From positions 620,001-684,000 of the forward strand of contig JAVSML010001085.1 in the NCBI GenBank assembly GCA_038503035.1: 64,000 nucleotides of DNA, written 5' to 3'. Under the pieces are notes generated by a model, which was given only the letters and a program-made list of their open reading frames with translations, ran no database searches and had not been told where the DNA came from. The translations under genes and the position numbers were made by a program. Below are positions 34,560 to 48,000 of the stretch, in pieces. This DNA is from Crocodylus rhombifer. Lineage: Eukaryota > Chordata > Crocodylia > Crocodylidae. The number at the start of each line of letters is the position of its first letter. Positions within the stretch are counted from its first letter, which is position 1.

Positions 34560-35110
34560 CTGTTCAAGGAAGAGCTGTCAGTACTGGATAGCATTGTTCA
34601 AAGGCTCATGACTTGTTGTTCCAGCAATGCTAAAGAAAGACTTGTAAACAGAATACATGAGGGGCATCTAGGCATTGAAAAATGCAAAAGTAGAGCAAGG
34701 GATGCCCTATATTGATCCAACATAAATAATGATATAGAAGATGCTGTAGAGCTTGTACAGTATGCCTAAATTACAGATCAGCACCCAAAAAAGCACCCAT
34801 GATGGTCATGGAGGAGCCCATAGCTCTGTGGTATCAAGTGGGCATTGACATATTCATACATACAGGAAAACAATACATATTAGCATTGGATAATTATTCC
34901 CACCATCTTAAAATTGCATTGCTCAAAAGCACAACAGCAAACTATGTTGTAACTCTCATCAAATCGATTTTTGCTAAACATGGGATTCTGCAAATTCTGA
35001 GAAGAGACAACGGATCTCAATTCACCTGTCTTGGTTTTAAAGAGTTTGCAAACAAATATGGATTCCATCACAGCGCTTTAAGTCCTAAATACCCAAAATC
35101 CAATGGTTTG
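34560..35110 (+). pseudogene. Ty3/gypsy integrase remnant with DD35E triad
   Basis: A zinc-finger-like part (HEGHLGIEKCKSRARDALY, about 34655-34714) is followed by a stop. The core domain is then open from about 34799. In it the Asp of GIDIF, the Asp of RRDNGSQF and the Glu of SNGLVENG stand in the D..D-35-E spacing of active integrases. Frame breaks upstream and loss of the rest of pol make it non-functional. The frame runs into the 3' LTR at about 35110. Confidence 0.85.
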
Positions 35111-35119
35111 GTAGAAAAT

Positions 35120-35250
35120 GGAGTAGGGTGTGTGCATACCTTTATGTATAAGTTACATTTCCCCGGGGATTGCAGGAGGGCACTGCTCTCTGAATAAATA
35201 AGCTTTATTGTTTTATAAGCTAAACTCCTTGGTCTTTTGAGAACAACACA
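35120..35250 (+). repeat. Ty3/gypsy 3' LTR fragment
   Basis: Repeats the LTR words at 33262-33402 (ttatgtataagtt, gcactgctctctgaataaat, aaactccttggtct). The direct-repeat arrangement around gag-pol identifies an LTR retrotransposon. The copies differ widely, so the insertion is old. Confidence 0.7.
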
Positions 35251-35313
35251 GGATGGGGCCCTGCTGGATCCAGCCTGTGGAGGGTCTGGGCACTGCCCAT
35301 CTGGCCAGCTGCT

Positions 35314-35352
35314 CAGCGGTGCTCAAGCTTTTTGGCCTATACTCTACCAGAT
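35314..35352. mobile_element. hAT-like left-end fragment
   Basis: Begins cagcggtgctcaagcttttt, matching the family at 6584; lost after about 40 bases, at the start of the next repeat. Confidence 0.45.
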
Positions 35353-35353
35353 A

Positions 35354-35463
35354 ATATACAAGGTTCTTCATTCAGTTTGGTGGTTTTTGTTTTATTTTCT
35401 CCCCCACATATTCTGTGACAGTTTAAAATGGTGATAACACTGTATTTCCTTATAAGCAATTCT
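35354..35463 (+). repeat. 110-bp repeat, copy A (inverted relative to 37829-37937)
   Basis: Near-identical to the reverse complement of copy B, with only a few substitutions and one indel. It contains gttttattttctcccccaca and aaaatggtgataacactgta. Family not identified. Confidence 0.85.
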
Positions 35464-36149
35464 CTAGAACTTCGCATCGTCTGAGGGGAAAATGTGACAT
35501 GGTGACTGGAGACTGGTATAACATAATACTTCGCATTCCCCAGTAAGTGGCTGAGAGAAGGGCATCCCATGCACAAACACTAGTACACATTTTTTTCCAT
35601 GGGAAGTAGCTTGTGTATCTTATCATGTATTTATAAAATAAACAACCAAAAAAAAAAAAGCCTCAAAACTAGGCTTGAACCTTGTCTCTGTATCTAGTGG
35701 GATTAGTCAGAGTTAAAGTAAGTATAAAGTTAACTCACAGGCTTTGTTGGTTGCTAAGAAGCACTCTTCAGTTCCCATATGAATAGCAAACCCTTCACTT
35801 TAAACTTTGAAACATTCTGGACACTGGCAACGAAATATGAAGATGTGCCAGGGCCAACAGGAGAGTTAAGAATCCTTAAAAAGATCTCGGGATACCCAAG
35901 GTGAGCAAGGCTATCAGTATAGTAACCCAGAGCCTTGGCACAGCTTCCCAGGCAGTCCCTCTCTGCTATGACAGTGTAGCTCTTCACAATGTAGAACAGG
36001 GATAGGATGGTTCAGCTAGAGCTAGTTAACATGGGATCTACAGAAGTTTCCTTGACCAAGGAAAGGGAATATAGAAACTGTCTCTAAAAAACACCTGGAC
36101 TGAAATTAGAAAGCATAATTTTGGTAGTGTTGAGGTAATGTGCAGTGGG

Positions 36150-36262
36150 AGGCCTGTGGAAGGATACTGTGATACCTGAAAGCTTACCTAACGTCTATCC
36201 CAGCCATACAGTTGGTCCAATAAAATATACCGCCCACACAAATTTTTGCCTCAAAGCATAAA
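36150..36262 (+). repeat. Interspersed repeat tail (cagttggtccaataaaatat)
   Basis: Contains 'gatacctgaaagctta', 'atcccagccatacagttgg' and 'tccaataaaatat', an abundant sauropsid repeat tail. Relatives are at 37655-37765 (antisense) and 57310-58450 (split). Confidence 0.65.
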
Positions 36263-37654
36263 TTTAACATTCTGGGTATACAATAGTCATAAGCTCAAGT
36301 AAAACAAACAAACAAACAAAGTTGAAACTGTCTGTAGTAATTGAACTGTTTCTTTGAGTCTCACAAAGTCTACCAGTCACCACTAAGCACAATACAATCA
36401 TTTTATTGCTTTGATTAAAGGGAATGAAATGACTAGTTGTCATATAATGGCCTTTTTAAGGCCATAGAAATGTTGCCAAGATTGTTACTCCTCTCCAAAG
36501 TAAATCAATAAATCATAGTTGTATTCTGTACCTTGACCTCTTCCAGCAAATTACCATGACACTGAAGAGAAACACCTAAACTTCAAACAGTTATTAATTC
36601 ATGCAAATAAGTCCTAATTTAATAATCAATCTGCAGTTTCACAGAGATTTAAAGACTTTTTTTTTTTTTCCAGTGGCATCACAGTAAGAATAAATTCAGC
36701 ACACTGATTCTGATAATAAGCCAGGGCAACATGACGTTCCATCTGTGCTCCCTTTGCTGCCTCCATAATCTAGAGGGCCATTGTAACCTATTTCATTCTG
36801 TTCTGTGCCCTTGCCATGTTCCTAGTGGAAGGAAGCATCTGATCACTTGCACTATACTTGATTCTGTCCCAGCCAGTGTTAACTTCTTTACTGGCCTAAC
36901 AGCTACAACTTATGGGTGTTCATCAGACCCATGCAAAAATACATATATATTTTCCCCATGATACAGTGTGTTGCTCAGGAAACTTGTTTGCAGAATCTTT
37001 CACTGTCTTGTTACGCAATATTAGCTAAAATATTTCCCTTCCCTAATGTCCCTCTGCCAGCACTAAAATAGAAGTCCTTGGCTGGCTATAAATTTTACTT
37101 ACTTCAAAGCATTGGCAGAGAGACATTCTTTGAGTGCACCTATGGTCACAAACAGCACTTCTGCTTCCTGTTGCAACTTTACCTAATCGCAGAAAATCTG
37201 GATTTGGCTCAAGAGTCTCAAACCCAGATGGTCTGGTGTACTTGTATGGCTTACGTAACCATACCTTCTAATTCTGATACCACAGAAACATTACAATTTT
37301 TCAATTTCAAAATGTTTCACATATATGTTGAAGACATTAATTTAAAAATTAAAATCATCTGGCAGTAGGAAATGCAATATGTAGTATGCTCCATCTGAGT
37401 TATGTCCTCAAGGATAAGAGATGGGATCCAAGGATTGCTAATAGGATTTATTATTTCTACAGCTAGACTGCTGACTCAAATATTGTCCTGTATAATAAAA
37501 ACTAAAACTTACTGTCATCAGATGGCTGTCTTGTGACCTGTGTAGGCCAAATCCATTTGTTGGTAGACATGTGGCATCAGTTCAGCATTTGAATTGAGTG
37601 AAATGAGTATGGAAACTGAATTACCCTGTCATACCAAAGGCAAGATACATATAT

Positions 37655-37765
37655 ATATTTTTAGTGATATATTTTATTGGGCTAACTGTATAATTGGGAG
37701 AGATGTTAGACAAGATTCTCTAGCATGAGTTGCCCATCTTTAGGTCTAGATAAAGAGAAGACACA
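37655..37765 (-). repeat. Same interspersed repeat tail, antisense
   Basis: The - strand reads 'gacctaaagatgggcaac', 'acatctctcccaattataca' and 'ttagcccaataaaatatatc', aligning in order to the copy at 36150. Confidence 0.65.
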
Positions 37766-37828
37766 GCCTGAGCTACCCCAAACACGCTCCTGTCAGATGC
37801 CAAAGGTCAAGTGAATTAAGGTCATATA

Positions 37829-37937
37829 AGAATTGCTTATAAGGAAATACAGTGTTATCACCATTTTAACTGTCACAGAATATGTGGGGGAGAAAATAAA
37901 ACAAAATCCACCAAACTGAATGAGGAAACTTGTATAT
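37829..37937 (-). repeat. 110-bp repeat, copy B
   Basis: Inverted near-identical partner of 35354-35463. On the - strand, as in copy A, it stands upstream of the tail repeat, but separated by about 70 rather than 690 bases. Confidence 0.85.
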
Positions 37938-38239
37938 GAAGTACATAGGCAGGTCAAGACTGAAGTACTACAGTACATCAGTAGTACTCTGTACTCTTGG
38001 TTACTCTGCCTCTTTCCATGCAGCATTATTCTTACTACCCAGGAACAGGGTATCAGTATCCAGGGTTGCTCATAAACATTTGTATTGTTTAGAAACTCAG
38101 CAACAAATAGATGTGGACAAAGGCTGATAACAGCATTCCTGGAAAAAGCTACTTCAGGTTATTCAGCAGAATATGTTTATTACTATTTTCATTACCAGAA
38201 TGGGTTTGTTGTTTTGTAATGTATTGCACTGGTGATGTG

Positions 38240-38716
38240 TAGGGGGTGCACGTGGCTGCATGTGCACCCTGCTGAGCTTGCCAGTGCATCCTCTGCAAAA
38301 AGTGGGCAGCGTGTGTGGATGGTTGCCACTCGCCACCGCCCCCCCTCACTGCTGACACTGCTGATGGCATCTGTGGGCAGTCCCTGATCACTACTGGCTG
38401 GTGCCAATGCTGCTGGTGGTGTCTGCGGGTGGTCTCCGACCATTGCCCCCCCCCCGCCACCGACAGTGCCGCAGCCACCTGTGGCAGCTCACTGCTTGCT
38501 GCTGCCATGCTCTCACTGCCAACAGCGCTGCCACCACCTGCAGGAGGTTGCCATGCCCCCCCACCCTCCAGGGGCAAACTCCTGCAGATGGTGGCAGTGC
38601 AGCACTGTTGGCGGTGGGGGGGCCCCTGTCGGGGGGGTATGTTTCCCACCCCCATGCCCCCCTTACCTGTTGCCTACGCCCATGCCTATGTCAGGGTCTG
38701 CCTATGTGCAACCCTA
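38240..38716. mobile_element. GC-rich DNA-transposon-like element
   Basis: The left tip tagggggtgcacgtggc and the reversed right tip tagggttgcacataggc are similar inverted repeats, close to the 21885 family tips. A subterminal hairpin (38244-38251 / 38262-38269) follows the left tip. The core is GC-rich with C-runs, and 100-170-codon frames on both strands follow from this composition. No target duplication found. Confidence 0.5.
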
Positions 38717-38829
38717 GCAGCTCTATTCATCAGTGGACAAGGTTCTTTACATAAATATCTGCTGGCTTCTGCAGGTGCCCCGCAGACTCAAGAGGGGCCA
38801 ATTGCCCATGATATATTGTAAACAATACA

Positions 38830-41800
38830 GATTCAATCCACAGTTAAATAGGAGAAAATTATAATCTACTGGGATAGAAGATCCATGGAAGATGAACCCT
38901 TTTGCTGGATTGGTTATTATTTGACATGTAAAAGTTGAATGTAATAGTAATGTTTATTCTTTCCTTTCTCTGTTGAATCACTAAGACAAGAAGAGTTTGT
39001 GTTGTTTTATTTTAAATCATCGATTTCCACTAATAAATAGCAGCAGGAAATGTTCTGCATTTCTGGTTAAAATTTCTATCAATAAAGATTTCGTTTTGCT
39101 TCTAGGGGAAAAAAAAATTTGGAAAAAGTCAGTTCTCAGATGCTTATTAAGTCAAACAGTTCTCGACTTCTGTTTAAGTTCCTGACATCTAGAAACTACA
39201 AGCAACATCTACACACATACCTGAAGTTAGAAACCTTCTATTATAGCGGTCATTCAGGATCTACATATATAACATGCTTACAAAGGCACTGGAAAAAATC
39301 TCATTGAATGGTACCGTGCAAATGATGGGGGATTGTGTGAATATGAGTTCACTAGCACATTCTGAACTGTGCAATACTGCAGTCAAGGGGATTGAACAAA
39401 CTAGCACTATGCAATAAAGCTCTTGAAAAACACATGAGAGAACAAAAGTACAGTTTACCTAGGGAGTGCCAAAAATGAGTCTTGTGTAAACACCTATTAG
39501 AAAAAGTTTAAAAAATGCTGATAGTGTTGTAGACTTTTTTTCTTGGTCATTTGAAAGGGGAGGGGGTGCAGAAAGACTTCAGCCTCCATCTTGCACTGAA
39601 GCCTTGCTCAAACACTTCACCAAACAGGCTTCAGTGAGGCTGAATCTGAGTGCATGGTTCCAGTGTAGGATGGAGCCTGAAGCCTGTTTTTGTGCATTGC
39701 GTCCCCAAAAGGATTTTAGGAACAAAAAGTTTTATTTATTTCATTCTGTCCCCTGTTTGGGGTTTCTGGGACTTGAAGAACCAGCATGATCTCCTTGTGG
39801 ATTTTATTTGGCTTTGGGATTTAAATAAGTATGTAGGAAACTCCAAAATTTAGTAAATACTATTCAGACAGAAAGACGGTGAAGGTTTGTGCAGGGAGGT
39901 GAGTGCTGGAGATTACTGCCAGAGCATTCAGTAGGAGGAGAAATTTGTATCTGCACTATACATATGGCAAGTACAGTATACACTTACTATTAGTAAATAT
40001 TTACATTTTAATTGCCATCACCATAAGCATCACTATTTACTAGTAGTTTACAAATTATGAGTTATTTTCAGTTTTAAAATATATGCAAGCTCTAGAGCTA
40101 GAAAGCATAAAAGGATGGAACTCTCCACTTCTTTCTATGGGAGAAAATGGAAAAAACTAAGCTTAATTTACATGCTATAATCTTGGCCCAGTGCATTTTT
40201 GCACTTTGTCTAATGTTATATTGCTTGGTATTTGCTTGTATTTGGCTTCTGGAAATTATATTGTGTGTGTTATGTGTGTTCTGTAAAGTGGTTGGGACTG
40301 AGATTGGTAATAGCCTGAAGAAACTGGATTGTCTTTGGGGCAGAGTGGGACCCTCTGGGTATGAAGCCCAAAACTCAAAGAGGTAGCAAGAGCTGAAAAA
40401 TGTTATCCAGCAGATTTGGAGCTCTGCCTGTGGAGCCTGGTGTCATTCAATTCTGAGTGCCTGGGATGGTGGTGGATAGAGCAGGATCACTTATTGCCAG
40501 CTTTGCTAAACTGCAGACAGTGCCTGGGAAAGGTAGAGAGAACTATTATCAACTACCATACATTAGGCCACTAGTTTGTAAGTGATCTCTAGATAGACGG
40601 TGAGAACTGAGAGCAGGTAGGGAGCACAGGATAAGCAGCAGATCAGGAAGGAGCTCACAGTGGCATTCGGAGGCTGCAGGGTAACAGGTTTGTGGCATGC
40701 CTGCCAAAAGGTTGGCCCCCTGCTGCCCCAAATAGTAGCATGTCATCTGCTAATGTTACCTCATGCATGGACAAGCCTGTTGGTGGGTTCATAATTTAAA
40801 GGATGTCCAGTACTTCCAAGTGGGGTAAAATCAACTAGAAAGGTGCTCAGGAGCCCAAAATTAATTTCTGTAGAGCTGGAAACAGGAACCTGGTTCTACA
40901 TTATTAAGCTTGAGACATCCATTTAATTTATTTTAAAAAGGTTGCCCAGGCTCTTTCAATCTAGCTTTGAAAGCTGCTGTCTCTACCTGAGTTCAATACA
41001 GATAATAATCCTCCAAGAGGAGTCCAATAGTTAACTATAAGCTATTCTTAATATGATGCTCAGTGTTAAGGGTGATGGAAACTTCATACTGCTGTTTTTA
41101 TACTGTAAGATAGCATGATCTTGGCACCAAAGGGTGCTGCTGGAATGAACCTACCCCTGGTTGACCTTGCTTTGTATGATTGCTGCCTTCCATTTTAAGT
41201 TCACTGCCTTTTCATTTATTTTGGACTCTGGACATGTCCTGTGGTTGGTTTGGCCTGAGGGAATTGTGTGAATTTTAGAAATGTGATAAATATTGGCGGT
41301 GTTCTAAATGCTCTTATTTGGTTCACCCCTCACTTAATCTGCAACGTCTAGAAACCAGTTCTTTCTTTCATAACACCTAGTTCCCTGGAACTCTTTTTTT
41401 TTTTAATTTAATTGTATATGAAAGCAAAAAATTAGTGTTCTGTCATTTTCTTGCAAAAGCAGAAAAGTCCTTTCATTAATCAGTCATTTAGGAGCTGTTT
41501 TTTTGTAGTGAAGACAGCTGTTTGAAGCTGGGTCTGATTTTTTTTTTTTTTTTCCCATCACCCAGCCTGATGCAAAGTGAGTGTAATTTGATACATTCCT
41601 TCTTTAATGGCATTTTACAGTCACTTTATGCTTTTTTACCTGGCACGGGGCAGTGAAGAGTAAGGCCTATATTTGCAGTAAGAACAATTGCATTCTATTA
41701 AGAGAAACCTTATTGTATTTGGATTAGAACTGCAAAACCATATTGCCAATTCTGATTATGATATAAAAGTATTAAATCTATGTATAGAATATATTAAGTA

Positions 41801-43620
41801 ACTGAATGATGATCCTGGAATATCTGTTTTGGAGCAAAAATGAAGGCATGTGTGGATATCAAAAGGCTGTTTTGCCTCATCTCTCCCTCTGCCAGCATCT
41901 CAGACATTGTGATATACTTTGTTCAGCCATATGTATGTGGCAGCTACTTAGGCATTTCTTTTAAGGAAATACAACATTTCCATTAATTATTTCTTTAAAC
42001 TGAGGCACTGGGATAAGTATTAGGTGCTTGACTTTACTACTATCAATGGGTAGTTCTTGTAAAATATTAGTGTTTTATTTCACTTCCTTGGTATTAAGAA
42101 ATGAAAATCTAATCTAATCTCTCCTAAGTCTTTAATCATTCCTAGTAACATGCTAGTCTACAGTCTATTATGGCTATAGTGATTATGCCCATCGCAGGCC
42201 CAGTAACAAGGAAATTTGAATAAACTACCTATAAGTCGCATGTTATCATTGTTTTTGGCATGCCAGCTTTATGACTCTTGACTACATCAAGTAAATACAT
42301 TTGCAAGGTTAACTCTGCACATGCATTTAATTCCTGCATGTTTCGTAAGAGATCTTGAGGCAACAGAACAGCACTTAACTATATTCAGAAGGCAGCATGT
42401 AAAGGTACAGTACACTCAGTAACCAAAATATGTAAGCATGCAAACTTTTAGTAGGTCTTGTAGGAAAGCAGAAAAATGCCATAACAAACATTGTCAAATA
42501 ATTCTAAATGTGATTCAATAGTACTTTGGTGAACAGATGAGTTTGTTTGCTGTTGTTTATATTGGGGGTATTTGAATTGTTCATATGTGTTCAGATCATA
42601 CCTAAATCTTTCTATTTGTAAAATATAATAGCTTGTTTACTTGAATAAGAATTATTCCTGATAGTGAATTGTTTGTTGTTCTTAAGTTTAAAATGTTCAG
42701 TCATTCAATCAAGTTGCAGATAAATCCTGTACAGAGAAATCACCTGGTAAAAAGTGAAAAGATTTGGGGCACAATACCTAGGTTGAAATATAGTTGCATC
42801 AATTATTTGATGATGACTTATTTAGCAAGTGGCATAATAAAGATGGAGACAATATTTAAATTACTAAATATAAAGGAGGGGGATAAAATAGATGTCAAAA
42901 TATTAATAGGTGCTTAAGCATCACATACATTTTAGCTGTTCTTTAGATTCATGGTCACCAGCGAACTGGCGCCTAGGAAGTTCTCTTAGTAGAATAGCTC
43001 AGGATGAGCAACTATGTAGTCGCTGTACACAATCCTCAATCACACTACAGCTATACAGAGGACTGCTACTGACATCCCAGGTTGTTTATAGCACACCTCA
43101 CCAGCCCACATCAGAAATGACTGAGTTTGCACTACAGATTGCTAAGCAGCACTTGGCAGTGTGAAGCCAGGCAGCTTCTCGTCAAGTTGACGAGGAAGGC
43201 GTTTCTGATTGAGGGAGCAGCTTGTTACCATGCTGCTTGCTGCACTTTGACAGCATCTGCTATGGAGATTCAGTCACACAATCCAGACTGGTCTTCTGCT
43301 GATGAGTCAGTTGTGAGGAACCTGCCCTTATCGTCTGAAAGGTAGGAATTGTGATATCTTCTGACTTGTATCAAGGAGGCTCTTTGCTGTGATGTGGTAC
43401 CTACCTCATGCAATGGGATACAATATGAAAGAGGACTGGTAGCCACTTGATGTGTGTTGGTCTTGCTAAACAATTGCTCAAATCCTAACCATATGGAAGA
43501 AATGTAGTCGCATAGGAGTGTGGTATTCTCAGCCTGAGAAGGAGAAAACTAGTGCCTATCTGCTCAGCCTTAGCTCTGCTACTTGAGACCATACGTTTAT
43601 TTAGGAGACCATGTCTGCTT
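38830..43620. other. ADGRV1 3' flank, part 3: repeat-poor, no gene seen
   Basis: I see no transposon ends here apart from T-runs at 41392 and 41539. The segment 41200-42660 is evenly AT-rich with few CpGs. It could contain conserved noncoding elements; nothing coding is supported. Confidence 0.5.
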
Positions 43621-43631
43621 TCAGTTGTCTG

Positions 43632-43889
43632 AGGGTATGTATATACTGCCTTAAAACTGCTCTTGGGAGCTCTGCGGTAAACCATTCGATACCTGCTCCA
43701 CATGTGCTATGTCCTGAAACTGATGTAGTTGCCTTAATGAGGCACTCAACATGTGCCAATAAGTGTGCTTTTTGGAGAGAAATACTTAGCATTGTACTAT
43801 TGGCAGGCTCATGATGTTACTCTGAGACGCAGCATGCACAAATTGGGTGTGGTGACTGACAGTCTTGAGGCAGTGTAGATATGCTTTAA
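43632..43889. mobile_element. MITE-like element with terminal inverted repeats
   Basis: The left end gggtatgtatatactgcctt matches the right end, which on the - strand reads taaagcatatctacactgcc. Length about 258 bp, non-coding. Confidence 0.6.
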
Positions 43890-45021
43890 GAGAGCTTATT
43901 TGATTAAATTCAATGTTTTTATCATGACCCTTGTTAGTACATTTCAGAAGCAGCAAATCCAGATGCTAGATGCAGTTGTAGTGGAGTAATGATAATAGCC
44001 ATGTGTGTAGGAAGGAGGATTAGTTAGCAAACAAGTCACTATGAGATAACGAAGTCTATATTGTCAATGACGAATTCTGCCAACTTTATCCTCTGGCAGA
44101 AAAAAAATATTATAATATGGCAAATGTTTTATAATAAGCTACTTCCTGTCTTATAAACTTCCTAAATAGCAGAGATGGATTCAACTGGCCAGGAACTTAT
44201 CACCAAAAAAGAATTCAGTAAAAATAGTGGGGAAAAAAATTTCTATCTTCTATGGCATTCTGAGATATGTAGTTCCCAAGGCTTGTGGGAATGTAGGCCA
44301 GATAGTGTGACATTCTGGGAAAGGACGCAGCAGTGAAAGAACCTCTCCCTGAAGTTACACAAGCATAGTTTGCAGTGGAGCTGGAGAATAAGATGGAAAA
44401 GGGGCCTAAGAAGAAGTGTTGGATGACCGGAGAGGACACTTATGAGGATGAGAGAAGAGTAAAGAATTCTAGCACTTTTTTGGAAAATCCCTATGTGGTG
44501 TGTTCGTGGGTTGAGAAGTGGAAATTCTACCTAGGGTTGAAACTGATATAAGGTTCATTGTTCCTGGAACCTCATGGTACTGGAAAGCATGGGTTTTATC
44601 TTGGCTGGAAGAACTATCCAGAGAAAACTGAAGAAATGTCTGTAATGGAAAGGTAAGATGTTTTAAGGCAGTGCAAATTATTTGTGCTTGGCCACAGACT
44701 CAAGTGGCTCTTGTTTAAGAACTAGTTAGACATGTAATGAGGGGCAAATTCTGAGCCAGCAACCAGCCTGAGCACTTGTGCAGGAACAAGCAGCTAATTT
44801 CCGGGCTAGTATTTCTTGCCTTGTAATTCTCCATGTGGAGAGCAGAAGGATCTAGTTTTCTGGCCTCCACCCACACCTTTTGACATCCTTTTGGAAAGAA
44901 AATGTATACCCCTCAGTGGTATCTTTTACCCACCAAAATACTGACTCTTCTGCATGCGTTCCAGTGCCAGCTGCCCATGGGTACACATACACAGAAAGCA
45001 TATTCTTAAAAACTAGATACA

Positions 45022-45048
45022 TTCTCTCTCTCTCTCTCTGTATATATA
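45022..45048. repeat. (CT)n(TA)n compound microsatellite
   Basis: Nine CT units followed by TATATATA. Confidence 0.95.
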
Positions 45049-48000
45049 CAGAGCCAAGCTCTGCATGGCTTTCTAATTAACGTGTCTCAAGATGAAGTGG
45101 ATTGTAACTTAGTTCTCTGGCATGAATAATACTATTTCCCAGTTTCTTCCTGTTCACTAAGCTTTCAAATAAAGGGTTTGTAAGGTTAACATTCTGTGAT
45201 CATACTTAACATTTACAGCTCTTTCCTTACAGATATCAATTGGTTTAAACACTGTTCATGAAGACCCACTCAGACTTCCTCCTTTACAAGACTGACATTT
45301 TTTCCTTCATCTCTAGCCAACTTGGTCAAAGAAAAAAATACTGAGATGCGAATTAGGTCTCCCTCCTTCTTGCATCTTCCCCTCTGCTTTCCCACAGCTT
45401 CAGAAGTGGAGACTTCTCAAATTACTGCCCTACTGTCCCTTCTTAATTTTGTTGCTTCTTCTTGCTTTTTGTTTCTTTTCTATTTTTACAGATAACGTAC
45501 TTCAATATATCACTGTCTGCCTTCTTTGAGCATCCCCAATACCAATGATGCCCTGGCTAGTTCTTTCAAGAAATCTTCTATGTATATAATGCCCTTCCTG
45601 GTTTATGCACACAGTCACTATCTTTAATTCATTCAAAACCTTTCTGAAGACCTACCTAGACTGTGACACCTATAATTTGCTGTCATGTGATATTGTGTGT
45701 GGGAGAGAGAGAAATAAATCGTGTAACTGCTACTGGACATCAGTGCTCAAGTGCTGCAGCGGAGTGCTTTTTGCAGTGCATGTGTGAGATTAGAAACTGC
45801 CCATGACAGAACTTCCTTGGCAGTATCACAGACACAAACTAAGTGCAGTTCTGCAATACAGTCCACAAAAAATAGTTTTTCTTACATGACAGATCATTAG
45901 GTTTTATGGGATATTTATCACCTCATTGATCTGTGGCCATACAGCAACACTCAAGAGCTTTGTGGGCAAATACAACCATGTTATCATACAGAAGCCCCCT
46001 GGGCAGTCTAACATCCTTTGGCAAGTCATTAGTTTCAAGGTCCTGTTAAAGCATGCTTGTCTTGAATGGTGGGGTCTAACTGTAACACAAGCCACTCAAT
46101 GCTTATTACAGCTTTTTCTGTCTTTTTAGCACGGAAGAGTAGACTTGGAGAAGTTTGGATTCTGCTTTTGATGACATAATTTGGCAGGATTGAACCTGAA
46201 CTCCTCTCCCTTGTTCTCTAGGGCTGACTGCTCTTTTTCTGCTGGCTCACTTCTCCCTCTTGTGTTCCAGAGGTGGCTGGTCAGATGGCATGGTGGTTCT
46301 TGGCTGAACACATCTGCCAGCTTGCTGGAGGCAGCATCCTAGAGCTTGTATTTGCCTGGGTCAGTCACAGAAGAATAGTTGACCTTTCCTTGACTGGATC
46401 ATGGGCTTTCTCTGAGCAGGATGCTGGGAAGCAAACAACCTTTTCAAGAAACCTGCATTCCACGAACTCAGAGATCTTATGAGCTAGTGTCAGACTTATT
46501 TGGTCTGTTATGGCTGAACTCCCTCATCATAAGTGAGCACTGCTTCATTGTCTTCCATGAAACTGGGACAGACTTTGCTGGCATTTGTTCTTTGAAGTGT
46601 GGCCAGGTGCAGAGAAAATAATCTGGACTGCTCTAAAGAAATAGACTCTTTCCAGCCATCTGTGGTCCAAAGAGTTCCCAGTCAGCTACAGGGAAGCAAC
46701 CTGTAGCTGTCTGATATTTAACACTGCAGGGGCTCTGCTGGTTGGCAGTACAATGTAATGGCGGCATGCAACAATGTAATGGCCTACAGTGCACCTGTTG
46801 CAGTCTTTACCTTAAGTTGTAGTTTTACAGAAACCAGAGATATAGGATGGCCATTGCTGTCTTATAAGGCCAGGTTATTGTACTATGCTTCTCAAGACAT
46901 ATAGCACTTTAAAATGCTCTGCATATACCTTTGTATCCTGAGTTCTTAGTCAAAACACTATGACAGTCTAATCAAACTACCTAGTCTAATCAATCCTTTT
47001 ATGGAAAAAAATCCTTCTATTAATGCAGTCCTCATTTGCAAAATTTCCTAGGCAAACTTTGGTTTAATCTCTCTTTGTGTGCTTGGTGACATCAACTGAG
47101 CAAGTGTTTGTAAAACCTACGCACAGCCAGTGACTTTCTGATGAACCCTTAATCGCACAATCCCACCCCCTTATTTCATTGCATCAATTGCTTCTGGGTA
47201 CTATTGTGAAAGAGCAGGTAAAGCTCCTTCCTGACCTTTGAGTGGCAGTTTCTAACTAAATATATGTACCAGGTAAAGGTATTTATTAGGCTATGATATC
47301 CAGATGTCAGTGGGATTTTTGCCAAGATCTGTAGTATTTTCTGTGCTGCACTTCTCTTTTAGGGAAAATATTTTCTTTACATATTTTCTTTATATTTCTG
47401 TTCTGAACAACATTGAACACAGTTTGTTTATTAATAATGAATACTAAATAACTGAGCTTCTGAAGCTGTAAATTAATTATAAACATGTGATTTAGAGATA
47501 GGCAAAATGAATTGGCCAAAGTATGAGCCCAGCCTTTTCACTTTCTCTAAGTCAAGAAGAGCTGCAGGAGGTCAGTATCGTAGAAAAATAGCTTGTTCTA
47601 TTTAGGCACCTTAGTCTATTTAGGGGATTAAGTTTAGGCATCCGGTATTAAAAACATTTACTATGAAAAAGAGAGTTGTGTACAATGAAAGATGTACTCC
47701 AGGGAAGTGTGAGAGGTTGTTTTTTCAGTGTGTTAAGAACATGTGATTAAGTAAGCTGTGGCTCATGGGAGCTCATGCATCTCCCGTTAAGTTAGGCATC
47801 TCTGATTAAGCTAAAGTGTGCCTCTACCTTGCCTTCTTTTTATGTTGTACAGCTTGCCGTATTTCCTAGTGCAAAGCTGAGGGTGGACATGGTGTTTAAT
47901 GGCATTGTGGACCAAGTCAGTCTTTAGGAGGGATGTGGAGAGCAATTCCCTATATTTGTGATACAAGTTTTCTCAACTCTCTTGTATTAAAACAACTTTA

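Noticed and set aside
37793..38026. Membrane-like 77-codon - strand frame
   Set aside because: Most of it is the 110-bp repeat copy B; copy A reads in another frame with different peptides, so coding is unlikely.
38149..38821. Overlapping 117-168-codon frames on both strands
   Set aside because: GC-rich repeat core with C-runs; frames open in several registers at once indicate composition, not coding.
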